Source: Acuticoccus kalidii (GTDB lineage: Bacteria; Pseudomonadota; Alphaproteobacteria; Rhizobiales; Amorphaceae). Taken from it: DNA of 64,000 nt. A model generated the notes under the pieces. That model searched no databases. It saw only the letters and a program-made list of their open reading frames with translations, and was not told where the DNA came from. This document shows positions 1 through 9,011 of the stretch, one piece after another; positions within the stretch are counted from its first letter, which is position 1, and each line of letters starts with the position of its first letter. Where the stretch lies: NCBI RefSeq assembly GCF_021556395.1, contig NZ_JAKGCS010000010.1:124001-188000 (forward strand). Reading direction: 5' to 3'. Both the position numbers and the translations under genes were made by a program.

Positions 1-611
1 CCGCCGCGCCGGGCATCGAGGTGCTGCGGGCGATGAACGTCTTCAACACCGATGACGCGCCGCATGGGCACATGCACATCCGCTTCACGAATGTCCGCGT
101 CCCGGCGGCCGACCTCGTGCTCGGCGAGGGGCGGGGGTTCGAGGTGGCACAGGGCCGGCTGGGGCCCGGCCGCATCCACCACTGTATGCGCGCGATCGGA
201 CAGGCCGAGAGGGCGCTCGACATCCTGTGCGAGCGCGCCTTGAACCGGACCGCCTTCGGCAAGCCGCTCGCCGAGCTCGGCGGCAATTATGACATCATCG
301 CCGACGCCCGGATCGAGATCGAAATGGCGCGCCTACTGTGCCTCAAGGCCGCCTATATGATGGATACGGTCGGCGTGCGTGAGGCGCAGGTCCATATCAG
401 CAAGATCAAGGTCGTCGCCCCGCTCGTCGCCCTCAAGGTGGTCGACGAGGCGATCCAGATGCACGGCGCCGCCGGCATCAGCCAGGACACCCCGCTTGCG
501 CAGATGTGGACCCACCTCAGGACGCTGCGCCTCGTCGACGGGCCCGACGCCGTCCACCGGCGCCAGATCGCCCGCGCCGAGCTGCGCCGCCATGGCGGGC
601 AGCGATCGTGA
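1..611 (+). CDS. Acyl-CoA dehydrogenase, C-terminal part (gene begins upstream of the window)
   Basis: The reading frame is open from the first bases, so the 5' part lies outside the window; about 200 C-terminal residues are visible. They carry the late beta-domain and the C-terminal helical domain of the FAD-dependent acyl-CoA dehydrogenase family: [19 protein letters not shown], then a [18 protein letters not shown] stretch near the C-terminus that contributes to the flavin site. The family oxidises acyl-CoA to 2-enoyl-CoA. The GRIHHCMR variant and the kinase-fold gene 27 nt downstream resemble the ACAD10/ACAD11 and LvaC type, which works on 4-phosphoacyl-CoA. The family call is firm; the substrate is inferred from the neighbour. 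Confidence 0.9.
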   Translation, partial: AAPGIEVLRAMNVFNTDDAPHGHMHIRFTNVRVPAADLVLGEGRGFEVAQGRLGPGRIHHCMRAIGQAERALDILCERALNRTAFGKPLAELGGNYDIIADARIEIEMARLLCLKAAYMMDTVGVREAQVHISKIKVVAPLVALKVVDEAIQMHGAAGISQDTPLAQMWTHLRTLRLVDGPDAVHRRQIARAELRRHGGQRS

Positions 612-638
612 GGCGGTCCGCGGGGTAGGGCGCCGGTC

Positions 639-1667
639 ATGCCCGAGATGCCGGCCGATCTCGACCTCGGCGCGATGGACGCCTGGCTTCGCCGGAACGT
701 CGCCGGGTATCGCGGGCCGCTTTCGGCGCAAAAGTTCGCCGGCGGCCAGTCCAACCCGACCTTCCGGCTCGATACGCCGGAGCGCTCCTATGTCCTGCGG
801 CGCAAGCCGCCGGGGATCCTCCTGAAGTCCGCCCACGCCGTCGACCGCGAATTTCGCGTCCAGCGCGCGCTTCACGAGACCGCCGTACCCGTGCCCGAGA
901 TGCTCGCCTTTTGCGAGGACGAGGGCGTGATCGGGTCGGTCTTCTACGTCATGGAGCATATCGCCGGCCGCAGCTTCGACGATCCGCGCCTGCCGGACTG
1001 CACGCCCGCGGAGCGCGCCCGGATCTACGACGATATGAACCGCACCTTGGCGGCGATCCACACCGTCGATATCGACCGCGTCGGCCTTTCCGATTTCGGC
1101 CGTGCCGGCAATTATTTCCGCCGGCAGATCGATCGCTGGACCGCGCAATATCGCGCCAGCGAGACCGAGACGATCCCCGAAATGGAAACCCTGATCGTCT
1201 GGCTCGACGCCCATGTGCCGCCGGACGATGGCCGCCGCACACTGGTTCACGGGGATTTTCGGATCGACAATCTTCTTTTCGACATGCGTGAGCCACGATG
1301 CGTCGCCGTGCTCGATTGGGAGCTGTCGACGATCGGGTACCCCTTTGCCGATCTGGCGGCCATGATCATGCAATGGCACATGCCCGTCGGCGTCGAGGAG
1401 CGTGGGCTCGCGGGCGCCGACCGCGCGGCGCTCGGCCTGCCGTCGGACGGCGACTTCCTCAGTTGCTATTGTGAACGCACAGGTTTGCCGGAAATTGCAA
1501 ATTTCCCATTCTATCTTGCGTTCTGTTTCTTTAGGATGGCGGCCATTCTGCAGGGTGTGCGAAAGCGCGGGCTCGATGGAAATGCATCGAATCCAGCGCG
1601 CGCGGCAACGATGGGTGCGCTGGCACCCGTTTTTGCCCAGCACGGCGTTGCGGAAATCGGTGGCTAG
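639..1667 (+). CDS. APH-family kinase paired with acyl-CoA dehydrogenase (LvaA/ACAD-kinase-like)
   Basis: 342 aa with an aminoglycoside-phosphotransferase/choline-kinase fold. An ATP-binding N-lobe (FAGGQSNPTFRL near 33-44, YVLRRK with Lys56) precedes the catalytic loop VHGDFRIDNLLFD (Asp206, Asn211) and the metal-binding DWELSTIGYPFADLA (Asp226). Members next to acyl-CoA dehydrogenases of this type phosphorylate the 4-hydroxyl of 4-hydroxyacyl-CoA; the dehydrogenase partner then eliminates phosphate, as in Pseudomonas levulinate catabolism and human ACAD10/11. The gene lies 27 nt after the dehydrogenase in the same direction, so one operon is likely. An antibiotic kinase is unlikely in this context. 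Family certain, substrate inferred. Confidence 0.85.
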   Translation: MPEMPADLDLGAMDAWLRRNVAGYRGPLSAQKFAGGQSNPTFRLDTPERSYVLRRKPPGILLKSAHAVDREFRVQRALHETAVPVPEMLAFCEDEGVIGSVFYVMEHIAGRSFDDPRLPDCTPAERARIYDDMNRTLAAIHTVDIDRVGLSDFGRAGNYFRRQIDRWTAQYRASETETIPEMETLIVWLDAHVPPDDGRRTLVHGDFRIDNLLFDMREPRCVAVLDWELSTIGYPFADLAAMIMQWHMPVGVEERGLAGADRAALGLPSDGDFLSCYCERTGLPEIANFPFYLAFCFFRMAAILQGVRKRGLDGNASNPARAATMGALAPVFAQHGVAEIGG

Positions 1668-1872
1668 TGGTTCTTCGACCTGGTCGGGGACATCGCACCC
1701 ACGTTGAAACGTGACCGCATTCCCTGTCGATGCGTCGTCGGGGCCCGCCACGCTTGCGCCCATTTCGTGGTGAAGCGCGGCAAAGCGCCGTGTTGGGGCG
1801 CGTGCGAATTGCGGCATAATTGGAGACCGCGCCGATCGGTAATCGGGGTTCGACGGCGAGGAAGGAGACCTG

Positions 1873-2682
1873 GTGACGACGCCTCCAGATGAGCGTTCCG
1901 ATCTAGCGGACGACCGAAATTTCGTATCTGCCGTGGCCCGTGGTCTGGACGTCCTGCGTGCCTTCCGGCCGCGCGAATCCTCACTCACCAACAACGAGAT
2001 CGCGATGCGCACGGGGCTGCCGAAACCGACGGTTTCGCGCCTCACCTACACCCTGTGCCGCCTCGGCTATCTTGTCTTGATGGAGAGCACCGGCACCTAC
2101 CGGCTCGGTCCGGGCGTGCTCGAGCTCGGCTATGGCGTCCTCGCCGGGATCGACATCAACACCCGCGCGATGGACGAGATGCGCGCCCTTTGCAGCGGGC
2201 CCTCGCAACACGTCTCGGCGGGCCTTGCCGAGCGGCACGAGTTCCGCGCCGTCTTGGTGTCGATCCAGCGCAGCGACAACACGTTGTCCTTGTCGATGAA
2301 TGTCGGATCGAGCCTGCCGCTCTTCCACTCGGCGGTCGGGCGGGCGATCCTTGTCGGCATGTCGGACGCGGAACGCCAGGAAACGGTCGACCGCGCCAAC
2401 ATCGCCCGCCCCGGCGAGGCCGAGGCGATCGAACGCAGCGTGGATATGGCATTCGAGGATTATGAACGGTTTGGCTATTGTACGTCTTTCGGTGATTTCG
2501 TGCCGGAAATGAACGCGATCGCGGTCCCCGTCCTGTCGCTGAACGGCAATCGGGTCTACGGCCTCAACGTCAACGCACCGGCCTTCGTCCTGTCGGCGGC
2601 CGCGCTCAAGGACGCCTATGGCGAGCGGCTCGTGGAGGCCGGGCGGGCGCTCGGTCCCGCGCGGGACGCGGATCGTCGCTGA
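1873..2682 (+). CDS. IclR-family transcriptional regulator
   Basis: 269 aa with a GTG start chosen because GAAGGAGA (1861-1868) sits just upstream. The N-terminal winged helix-turn-helix (about 17-75) contains ALDVLRAF-type helix residues and TGLPKPTVSRLTYTL as recognition helix; the rest is the IclR effector domain (LPLFHSAVGRAIL, then YCTSFGDFVPEMNAIAVPVL). IclR proteins usually bind a small carboxylate or aromatic ligand and control nearby catabolic genes. The stop overlaps the start of the downstream thioesterase, so both are co-transcribed. The 205-nt gap upstream probably holds its promoter and operator. Ligand unknown. Confidence 0.92.
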   Translation: MTTPPDERSDLADDRNFVSAVARGLDVLRAFRPRESSLTNNEIAMRTGLPKPTVSRLTYTLCRLGYLVLMESTGTYRLGPGVLELGYGVLAGIDINTRAMDEMRALCSGPSQHVSAGLAERHEFRAVLVSIQRSDNTLSLSMNVGSSLPLFHSAVGRAILVGMSDAERQETVDRANIARPGEAEAIERSVDMAFEDYERFGYCTSFGDFVPEMNAIAVPVLSLNGNRVYGLNVNAPAFVLSAAALKDAYGERLVEAGRALGPARDADRR

Positions 2683-3095
2683 TGGATTATCATCTCGACC
2701 CCGCGCTCCAGGAGCCGCATTACGCGCTGCAGACCCATCTCGGCTTCAAGATGGTCGCCTGGGAAAAGCACTTCGCCGCCTTCGAGCTCCCGCTCGCCCC
2801 GTTCCTGATGAACCGTTACGGGATCCCCCATGGCGGGATCTACGCGACGATGCTCGACACCGCGATGGGCTATGCCGGTTGCTATACCGGCTCACCCGAG
2901 GAGGTGCAGCTCGCGATGACGCTGTCGCTCACCACCAATTTCGTCGGCCGTCCGGTCGGCGAGCGTCTCGTCATCGAGGCGCGGCAGATCGGCGGCGGAC
3001 GCAGCACCTTCTTCACCGAGGGAACGGTGAAGGACGAGACGGGCGTGCTCGTCGCGACCGGCAGCGGCACGTTCCGCTACCGCGCGCGCAAATAG
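2682..3095 (+). CDS. PaaI-type hotdog thioesterase
   Basis: 137 aa single hotdog domain. The segment NRYGIPHGGIYATMLDTAMG (44-63) is the PaaI/YbgC-like active site: HGG at 50-52 and Asp59 on the long helix. Such enzymes hydrolyse acyl- or aryl-CoA thioesters and relieve CoA sequestration during CoA-ester catabolism. The ATG overlaps the IclR stop by one base (TGATG), so translation is probably coupled. It ends 5 nt before the convergent FadJ-type gene. Cytosolic, no signal peptide. Substrate cannot be told from sequence. Confidence 0.88.
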   Translation: MDYHLDPALQEPHYALQTHLGFKMVAWEKHFAAFELPLAPFLMNRYGIPHGGIYATMLDTAMGYAGCYTGSPEEVQLAMTLSLTTNFVGRPVGERLVIEARQIGGGRSTFFTEGTVKDETGVLVATGSGTFRYRARK

Positions 3096-3099
3096 CGCG

Positions 3100-5190
3100 T
3101 CAGTCCGCGTTCAGCGCGGCGAAGGTGCCGCCCTCCGCCGCGAGCCGTTCGAGGAGCGGCGGCACCGTCCAGAAATAGGCATCCTGCGCGGCATAGGTTT
3201 TGATCCGCTCCACGAGGGCGGCCGCGCCGATCGTATCGGCATAGAACATCGGCCCGCCGCGATGGCGCGGAAAGCCGTATCCGAACAGGAAGACGGCATC
3301 GATATCGACCGGCCGCAACGCGATCCCCTCGTCGAGGACGCGGGCGCCTTCCGAGATCATCGCCGTCAGATAGCGGTCGACGATCTCCTCCGCGCTGAAT
3401 GTGCGGGGGACGATCCCGGCCTTCTGGCGCTCCTGCGCGATGATCGCGGCGACATCGGGGTTCGGCCGCGGAGTCGGCCCATCATAGACATAATAGCCCT
3501 TGCCGGTCTTGCGGCCGAACCAGCCGGCCTCGCAGATCCGGTCGGCGATCGGGATATAACGCTCGTCGGCCGGGCGCGTCGCGGCGAGCCGCTTGCGGGA
3601 GGCCCAGGCGATGTCGAGGCCCGCGAGATCGCCGACCTTGAACGGACCCATCGCGAGCCCGAACCCTTCGAGCGCGTCGTCGATCGCCTCCGGGCTCGCC
3701 CCGTCCATCACGAGATAGTCGCCCACCTTGCGGTAGTGGGACATGATCCGGTTGCCGATGAACCCGTCGCAGACGCCCGCCCGCACCGCGATCTTGCCGA
3801 GGCGCTTGGCAAGAGCGAACCCCGTCGCGACGACGTCCGCCGTCGTCTTCTGCGCGACCACCACCTCGAGGAGGCGCATGATGTGGGCGGGGGAGAAGAA
3901 ATGGAGGCCGATCACGTCGCCCGGCCTTTCGGTCGCGGCGGCGATCGTATCGATGTCGAGATAGGACGTGTTGGTGGCGAGCACTGCGCCCGGCTTCATC
4001 ACCCGGTCGAGCGCGCCGAAGATCTCCGTCTTGACGGCCATGTCCTCGAACACCGCCTCGATCACGAGATCGGCGCCCGCGAGATCGGCGAGGTCCGTGG
4101 TGGTCTTGAGCGAGGTGGTGAGGATGTCCGTCCGGCGTGCCTCGGAGAGCTTGCCGCGCTTCACCGCGCCGTCGAGATTTTTCGCGATCGCCGCACGGCC
4201 CTTCTCCAGGCTCTCCCCGTCGCGTTCGGCGAGGGTGACGGGAAAGCCGGCGAGGAGGGCGGCCGTCGTGATGCCGGAGCCCATCGTGCCGCCGCCGATG
4301 ACGGCGAGCGCCTCGAGGACACGGGGCGGAGTGCCCTTTTCGGGGATCTTGTCGACCGCGCGCTCGGCGAAGAAGGCGTGAACGAGGGCGGCGCGCTGCG
4401 GGCTCGCCTGACATTCGAGGAAGATCGCGCGCTCGGCGGCAATCCCGTCCTCGATCGGCAGCGTACTCGCCGCGACCGCCTCGACGCACTTTTGCGGGGC
4501 GAAGTGGTGCGGCGAAGTCTTGCGGAGTGTGTCGGTCGCCGCGGCGATCGCGTCGGGATCGGGCGTCACGGTCAACTGGCCGATCCGGCGGGTGGCGAGA
4601 TTGCCGGAAAGGACCGCGGTCGCCGACGAGATGGCGACATCGCGGGGCGTGCCCGAGGCGATCTCGTCGATGAGTCCGAGGGTGAGGGCGTCGTGCGCGC
4701 CGATACGCTTTCCGGTCGTGATGAGGTCGAGCGCGGACGTGATGCCGGTCACGCGCGGGGCGCGCTGTGTTCCGCCGCCACCCGGAATGAGGCCGAGCGT
4801 GACCTCGGGAAAGCCGACGATCGTGCCGTCGAGCGCGACGCGGGCATGGCAGGCGAGCGCGATCTCGAGGCCGCCGCCGAGCGTCGTGCCGTGAATCACG
4901 GCAACGATCGGCGTCGCGGCGTTCTCCAGCGTCCGGCACACGTCGATGGTGAAGGGCGGCACCGGCGGCTTGCCGAACTCGCGGATATCGGCGCCCGCGA
5001 TGAAGGTGCGGCCCTCCGCATAGAGGGCGACGACCTCGACCTCGCGGTCGGCGTCGAGGGCTTCGATGGCCTCGGTGAGAGCGGCGCGAACCGCGTGAGA
5101 GAGCGCGTTCACCGGCGGATTGTCGACGGCCACGAGAGCGATATTGCCCAGTTTTTCGACGGTGACGACCTGTCCCTTTCGCTGTGCCAT
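3100..5190 (-). CDS. Bifunctional enoyl-CoA hydratase / 3-hydroxyacyl-CoA dehydrogenase (FadJ/FadB type)
   Basis: About 696 aa. The N-terminal crotonase domain (about 1-190) has the oxyanion segments [12 protein letters not shown] and [19 protein letters not shown] and the acid/base region [18 protein letters not shown] Rossmann domain follows ([11 protein letters not shown], about 290-475) with [11 protein letters not shown] holding the catalytic His, then the C-terminal dehydrogenase domain ([18 protein letters not shown]). It performs two successive beta-oxidation steps. The Met at 5190 is preferred over the one at 5199 because GGAG lies only 2 nt from the latter. The thiolase subunit is not adjacent. 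It is transcribed convergently to the thioesterase gene. Confidence 0.93.
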   Translation of the reverse strand: MAQRKGQVVTVEKLGNIALVAVDNPPVNALSHAVRAALTEAIEALDADREVEVVALYAEGRTFIAGADIREFGKPPVPPFTIDVCRTLENAATPIVAVIHGTTLGGGLEIALACHARVALDGTIVGFPEVTLGLIPGGGGTQRAPRVTGITSALDLITTGKRIGAHDALTLGLIDEIASGTPRDVAISSATAVLSGNLATRRIGQLTVTPDPDAIAAATDTLRKTSPHHFAPQKCVEAVAASTLPIEDGIAAERAIFLECQASPQRAALVHAFFAERAVDKIPEKGTPPRVLEALAVIGGGTMGSGITTAALLAGFPVTLAERDGESLEKGRAAIAKNLDGAVKRGKLSEARRTDILTTSLKTTTDLADLAGADLVIEAVFEDMAVKTEIFGALDRVMKPGAVLATNTSYLDIDTIAAATERPGDVIGLHFFSPAHIMRLLEVVVAQKTTADVVATGFALAKRLGKIAVRAGVCDGFIGNRIMSHYRKVGDYLVMDGASPEAIDDALEGFGLAMGPFKVGDLAGLDIAWASRKRLAATRPADERYIPIADRICEAGWFGRKTGKGYYVYDGPTPRPNPDVAAIIAQERQKAGIVPRTFSAEEIVDRYLTAMISEGARVLDEGIALRPVDIDAVFLFGYGFPRHRGGPMFYADTIGAAALVERIKTYAAQDAYFWTVPPLLERLAAEGGTFAALNAD

Positions 5191-5611
5191 CGCGCGCATG
5201 TCTCCTTCACATTGGGTGCCTCACGGGGGCGCCATTTTCGCTTGTAGGACAGTCAGAGCCGGTCGAACCAGGGGCCACCGATCGCTGTGCCCCAACCCCG
5301 GTGCGCCGGTCGCCATAGAGATCGCCTCTGCCGATCGGCCCGTGATGCGAGGACGTATCATGATGATGTGCCGCAGCGACTTGCCGAGACGCGGCGACAG
5401 GCGGGCCAGCATCATAAAATGATGGTGCGACGTTAGGTGCTAAAAGCTCGAATATAGCAACGATGAATCGATAAAGCAGTGTGTTTATGTCGAGCGATTT
5501 GGCTCGAATGCGTGACTTCGCGCGCCGGCAAGCTATGTGCCAATAGGAAATATACTCGATCTCGCCGCCGACTTATGGTGAAATGAAGGCGAATTCGTCC
5601 TCGATCAAAGG
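5191..5611. other. Intergenic region between divergent fadJ-type and LacI-type genes
   Basis: This 421-nt divergent gap is visibly richer in A and T from about 5415 onward than its surroundings, as expected for promoters. It contains the inverted repeat at 5490-5507 and a TATACT hexamer near 5549 that could be a -10 element for the LacI-type gene. No coding frame with recognisable similarity is seen. Confidence 0.5.
5490..5507. promoter_or_regulatory. Inverted repeat, candidate operator of the adjacent LacI-family regulator
   Basis: TCGAGC-N6-GCTCGA is a perfect 6-bp inverted repeat about 105 nt upstream of the LacI-type start. A further half-site-like AGCTCGAAT occurs at 5446-5454. LacI proteins bind palindromes near their own promoters, so autoregulation is plausible. 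The assignment rests on symmetry and position only. Confidence 0.35.
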
Positions 5612-6646
5612 ATGCGGGTTTTGCGCCGTAAGCGCGTCGGCATCAAAGACATTGCACGCATCGCCAAGCTCTCGCCGGCGGCGGTCTCCTATGCGTTGAA
5701 CGGAACCGGACGGCTCGATTCGGAGACGCGCAAGCGGGTCATCGCGATCGCGAACGAACTCGGCTACCGTGCCAATATCAACGCACGGCACCTGCGCGGC
5801 AAAACCTCCGGCCTGCTCGCCGTTGCCGCATCGGTCCGGCGTGGTCAGTCGGCGACCCATTCCGGCATGGATTATATCATGTCGATCTGGCAGTCGGCGG
5901 CCGCCGCGGCGCTGGAGCGTGGTTATATGCTGTTGCTGCTGCCGCTCGGCATCGGCGCGGACGAGCTTTCCTCCGTTCCCCTCGATGGCGGGATCGTCAT
6001 TGATCCAATCGTGCGCGATCCGCTGATCGACGATTTCAACGCCCTCGAGCTGCCCGTCGTCACGATCGGGCAGGACGTGTCGCGCGCCGCCGCGGACACC
6101 TGGTGGGTCGACAACGACCATGCGGCGCTGACCCGCCTCGTTCTCGAGCATCTCACCGACAAAGGGGCGGAGCGGATAGGCGCGATCCTCACCTCGTCGA
6201 CCTATGCCTATTCCGACACGGCGCGCGAGGTCTATGAGCGGTGGGGCGCGGAGCGGGGCATGTCGCTCAATTACGTGACGATCGACGAGACGCCGACCGA
6301 ATCGGCCGGATACAACGCCGCATTGAAGATGCTCACCACGCGGCCCGGCGCGCCCGACGCGATCTATGCCCTGATCGACCGGTTCGCGGTTGGAACGATG
6401 TTCGCGGCGGCGGCGGTCGGTTACGTCGTCCCGCGGGATCTGATGATCGTCTCCGGCAATGACGGTGTGGCGACGCGCTCCTCGACCGTGCCGATCACCG
6501 CCGCCAATCTCGGAACCGAGGCGCTCGGCCGCAACGCCGTCAGCATGTTGATCGACCGGGTGGAGGGCACCCCGACGCGCCAGCACGTCGTCGTCCCGAG
6601 CCATCTCGAAATCCGCCGTTCGACGGAGCCGTCCGGCCGAAGCTGA
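5612..6646 (+). CDS. LacI-family transcriptional regulator
   Basis: 344 aa. The N-terminal LacI helix-turn-helix is typical: GIKDIARIAKLSPAAVSYALN (about 10-30), then RKRVIAIANELGYRANINARHLRG with the hinge helix. The remainder is a periplasmic-binding-protein-like sensor domain that ends with the usual QHVVVPSHLEIRRST. The ATG at 5612 lies directly after AAAGG, so a TTG at 5621 (better spacing) is an alternative start that would remove three residues. The M20 peptidase gene follows 98 nt downstream in the same direction and is a likely target or operon partner. Effector unknown. Confidence 0.9.
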   Translation: MRVLRRKRVGIKDIARIAKLSPAAVSYALNGTGRLDSETRKRVIAIANELGYRANINARHLRGKTSGLLAVAASVRRGQSATHSGMDYIMSIWQSAAAAALERGYMLLLLPLGIGADELSSVPLDGGIVIDPIVRDPLIDDFNALELPVVTIGQDVSRAAADTWWVDNDHAALTRLVLEHLTDKGAERIGAILTSSTYAYSDTAREVYERWGAERGMSLNYVTIDETPTESAGYNAALKMLTTRPGAPDAIYALIDRFAVGTMFAAAAVGYVVPRDLMIVSGNDGVATRSSTVPITAANLGTEALGRNAVSMLIDRVEGTPTRQHVVVPSHLEIRRSTEPSGRS

Positions 6647-6744
6647 CGACCGGCGGGCAGGCTTGCAGTCGCCGCGGCTTTCGCCGACCCTCTCGCAAAC
6701 GAAAAGACGAGACGTGTCGACACGGGCGACGCGGAGGGGGAACG

Positions 6745-8121
6745 ATGAGCCGCGACGCCGCCATTCGGAAGGCCGCCGAGACATACCGATCCGGCGCCTT
6801 CGAGGCCCTGCTCGCCCGCCGCGTGGCGATGCGCACCGAAAGCCGCCGCGCCGACCGGGCGGACGCGATCGCCGCCTATCTCGCGGAAGAGATGGCGCCG
6901 AGCCTCGAAGCGCTCGGCTTCACCACCGAAACCGTGACCGGCGGCGGCTCCCATCCGTTCCTGATCGCCGAGCGGATCGAGGATCCGGCGGCGCTCACCG
7001 TCCTCAATTACGCCCATGGCGATGTCGTCAACGGGCTCGACGGAGACTGGACGGGCGACTTGTCGCCCTGGGCGGTGACGACGGTCGGCGATCGCTGGTA
7101 TGGCCGCGGCGTCGCCGACAATAAGGGCCAGCACACGATCAATTTCGAGGCGATGCGCGCGGTGATCGAAACGCGCGGCCGCCTCGGCTTCAACGCCAAG
7201 GTCCTCGTCGACATGGGGGAGGAGATCGGCTGTCCGGGCCTTCGCGATGTCGCGCTCGCCCATCGCGACCGACTCGCGGCCGATCTTCTCGTCGCCTCCG
7301 ACGGGCCGCGTTTCGCAGCCGACCGGCCGACCCTCTTCATGGGATCGCGCGCCGCGATCGACATCATCCTCGAGATCGATGCGCGCGAGGGGGCGCACCA
7401 TTCGGGCAATTGGGGCGGACTGTTGTCCAATCCGGGGATCCAGATGGCCCATGCGCTCGCCGCGATCGTCGGGCCCACGGGGCAGATCAAAGTGCCGGGC
7501 TGGACGCCGGACGGGCTGAAGCCGTCGATCAAGGCGGCGCTCTCGGGCCTCTCCATCGCGACCGCGCCGAACGAGCCGTCGATCGATCCCGCATGGGGCG
7601 AGCCCGGCCTTTCGCCGGCTGAGCAGGTCTATGGCTGGTGTTCGTTCGAGGTTCTCGCCTTCCTGACGGGCGATCCCGCCGCTCCCGTCAGCGCTATTCC
7701 GCCCCGCGCGATGGCGCATTGCCAGCTCCGTTTCACGGCCGATATCGAGCCGGACAGCGTTCTTCCGGCCCTGCGCGCCCATCTCGACGCGGCCGGCTTT
7801 CCCTTCGTCTCCGCCCGTCCCGGCAAGACCTTCGGCCGGGCGACGCGGCTCGATCCGGATGATCCGTGGGTGGTGAAGGTCGCCGCCTCGGTCGAGGCGA
7901 CGACGGGCGCGCCGCCGGTCATCCTGCCCAATTTCGGCGGAACGCTTCCGAACGACGTGTTCGCCGAGATCATCGGCATGCCGACGATCTGGATCCCGCA
8001 TTCCTATCCCGGTTGCTCGCAACACGCGGTGGACGAGCATATTCCGGTCGCCATCGTGGAGGAGGGCCTTCGCATCATGGCGGGGGTCTATTGGGATCTC
8101 GGTGAGATGGCGCGGCCCTGA
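6745..8121 (+). CDS. M20-family metallopeptidase (zinc dipeptidase/deacetylase type)
   Basis: 458 aa. Metal and catalytic motifs of M20 are in order: YAHGDVVNGLDGDW (first zinc His and catalytic Asp), GRGVADNKGQH (bridging Asp), DMGEEIGCPG (catalytic Glu and metal Glu), and near the C-terminus SYPGCSQHAVDEH (second-site His). The middle GSRAAIDIILEIDAREGAHHSG is the start of the lid domain. Such enzymes hydrolyse dipeptides, N-acyl amino acids or related amides in the cytosol. It sits between the LacI regulator and an enoyl-CoA hydratase; the 132-nt gap to the latter argues for, but does not prove, one operon. Exact substrate unknown. Confidence 0.87.
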   Translation: MSRDAAIRKAAETYRSGAFEALLARRVAMRTESRRADRADAIAAYLAEEMAPSLEALGFTTETVTGGGSHPFLIAERIEDPAALTVLNYAHGDVVNGLDGDWTGDLSPWAVTTVGDRWYGRGVADNKGQHTINFEAMRAVIETRGRLGFNAKVLVDMGEEIGCPGLRDVALAHRDRLAADLLVASDGPRFAADRPTLFMGSRAAIDIILEIDAREGAHHSGNWGGLLSNPGIQMAHALAAIVGPTGQIKVPGWTPDGLKPSIKAALSGLSIATAPNEPSIDPAWGEPGLSPAEQVYGWCSFEVLAFLTGDPAAPVSAIPPRAMAHCQLRFTADIEPDSVLPALRAHLDAAGFPFVSARPGKTFGRATRLDPDDPWVVKVAASVEATTGAPPVILPNFGGTLPNDVFAEIIGMPTIWIPHSYPGCSQHAVDEHIPVAIVEEGLRIMAGVYWDLGEMARP

Positions 8122-8236
8122 CCGGAGGCGCCCGCTGCAAAGCCGGCTTGAAGCGGGAGGGCGAGTTTGATCTGTTGGAGCGATCGCGGCGGCCGCCGAG
8201 CGCCGCCGGCACGAACGATCGCGGAGGGTCGATCCC

Positions 8237-9007
8237 ATCACCGATAGCATTCAAATGTCCGCCGACGAGGGCGTCGCCACCATCGTCCTCAACCGTCCGG
8301 ACCGGATGAACGCCTGGGACACGCCGATGCGCGCCGCGTTCGTCACGGCGCTGACCGAAGCGGGTGCCGATCCCGAGATCCGCGCGATCATCATCACCGG
8401 CGCGGGGGATCGCGCTTTCTGCGCGGGGCAGGATCTCAACGAGGCGACCAACTTCGAGGCCGACGGCGCCGACGCCTGGATCGAGGACTTCCACACCCTT
8501 TATCGAACCGTCCGATCGCTCGAAAAGCCGGTGATCGCCGCGCTCAACGGCGTCGCCGCCGGCTCTGCCTTCCAGTTCGCGCTGCTGACCGACATTCGCG
8601 TCGGCCATCCGGGCGTGCGGCTCGGCCAGCCGGAGATCAATTCCGGCATCGCGAGCATTACCGGACCTTGGATCATGCGGGAGGTTCTCGGCCTGTCGCG
8701 CACCATCGAGCTGACCCTCACCGGCCGCCTGATAAACGCCGAGGAGGCGCTCGCGATCGGCGTTCTCCATCATGTCGTGCCGCAAGGGGAGGTGATGGCG
8801 AAGAGCCGGGCGCTCGCGATCGAGCTCGGCGCGAAGCCGCCCGGCGCGATGGCGCTGATCAAGCGCCGCTTCTTCGAGGTGCTGGAGCCCGGCCTCCTCG
8901 ACGCGGTCGAGGCGGCCAAGCGCTATCATCACGAATCCTTTTCGAGCGGTGAGCCGCAAGCCGTGACGCGCGCGTTCCTGACGACGCGCGGCGGCGTCAA
9001 ATCCTGA
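8237..9007 (+). CDS. Enoyl-CoA hydratase/isomerase family protein (possible ATC start)
   Basis: Crotonase of about 256 aa with VATIVLNRPDRMNAW, TGAGDRAFCAGQDLNEA (oxyanion loop 1), LNGVAAGSAFQFALLTDIRVG (oxyanion loop 2) and GQPEINSGIASITG (catalytic acid region). The first ATG is at 8255 but has no ribosome-binding site, whereas GGAGG (8223-8227) is 9 nt from an in-frame ATC at 8237. Starting there adds six residues (ITDSIQ), which restores the usual N-terminal first beta-strand length. There is no ATG, GTG or TTG between the upstream in-frame stop (8168-8170) and 8255. Use 8255 if only conventional starts are allowed. The CoA ligase gene begins 4 nt after the stop. Confidence 0.85.
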   Translation: MTDSIQMSADEGVATIVLNRPDRMNAWDTPMRAAFVTALTEAGADPEIRAIIITGAGDRAFCAGQDLNEATNFEADGADAWIEDFHTLYRTVRSLEKPVIAALNGVAAGSAFQFALLTDIRVGHPGVRLGQPEINSGIASITGPWIMREVLGLSRTIELTLTGRLINAEEALAIGVLHHVVPQGEVMAKSRALAIELGAKPPGAMALIKRRFFEVLEPGLLDAVEAAKRYHHESFSSGEPQAVTRAFLTTRGGVKS

Positions 9008-9011
9008 TCCG

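Noticed and set aside
639..1667. Aminoglycoside resistance gene
   Set aside because: The fold is APH-like, but the neighbouring acyl-CoA dehydrogenase and sequence type point to the acyl-CoA-linked kinase group.
333..2045. A 570-codon minus-strand frame covering the kinase and parts of neighbouring genes
   Set aside because: It crosses several real gene borders and has no motif; the plus-strand genes explain the region.
3262..5247. A 661-codon open frame opposite the FadJ-type gene
   Set aside because: Same artefact of codon bias; no domain is recognisable, while the minus-strand product is a textbook two-domain beta-oxidation enzyme.
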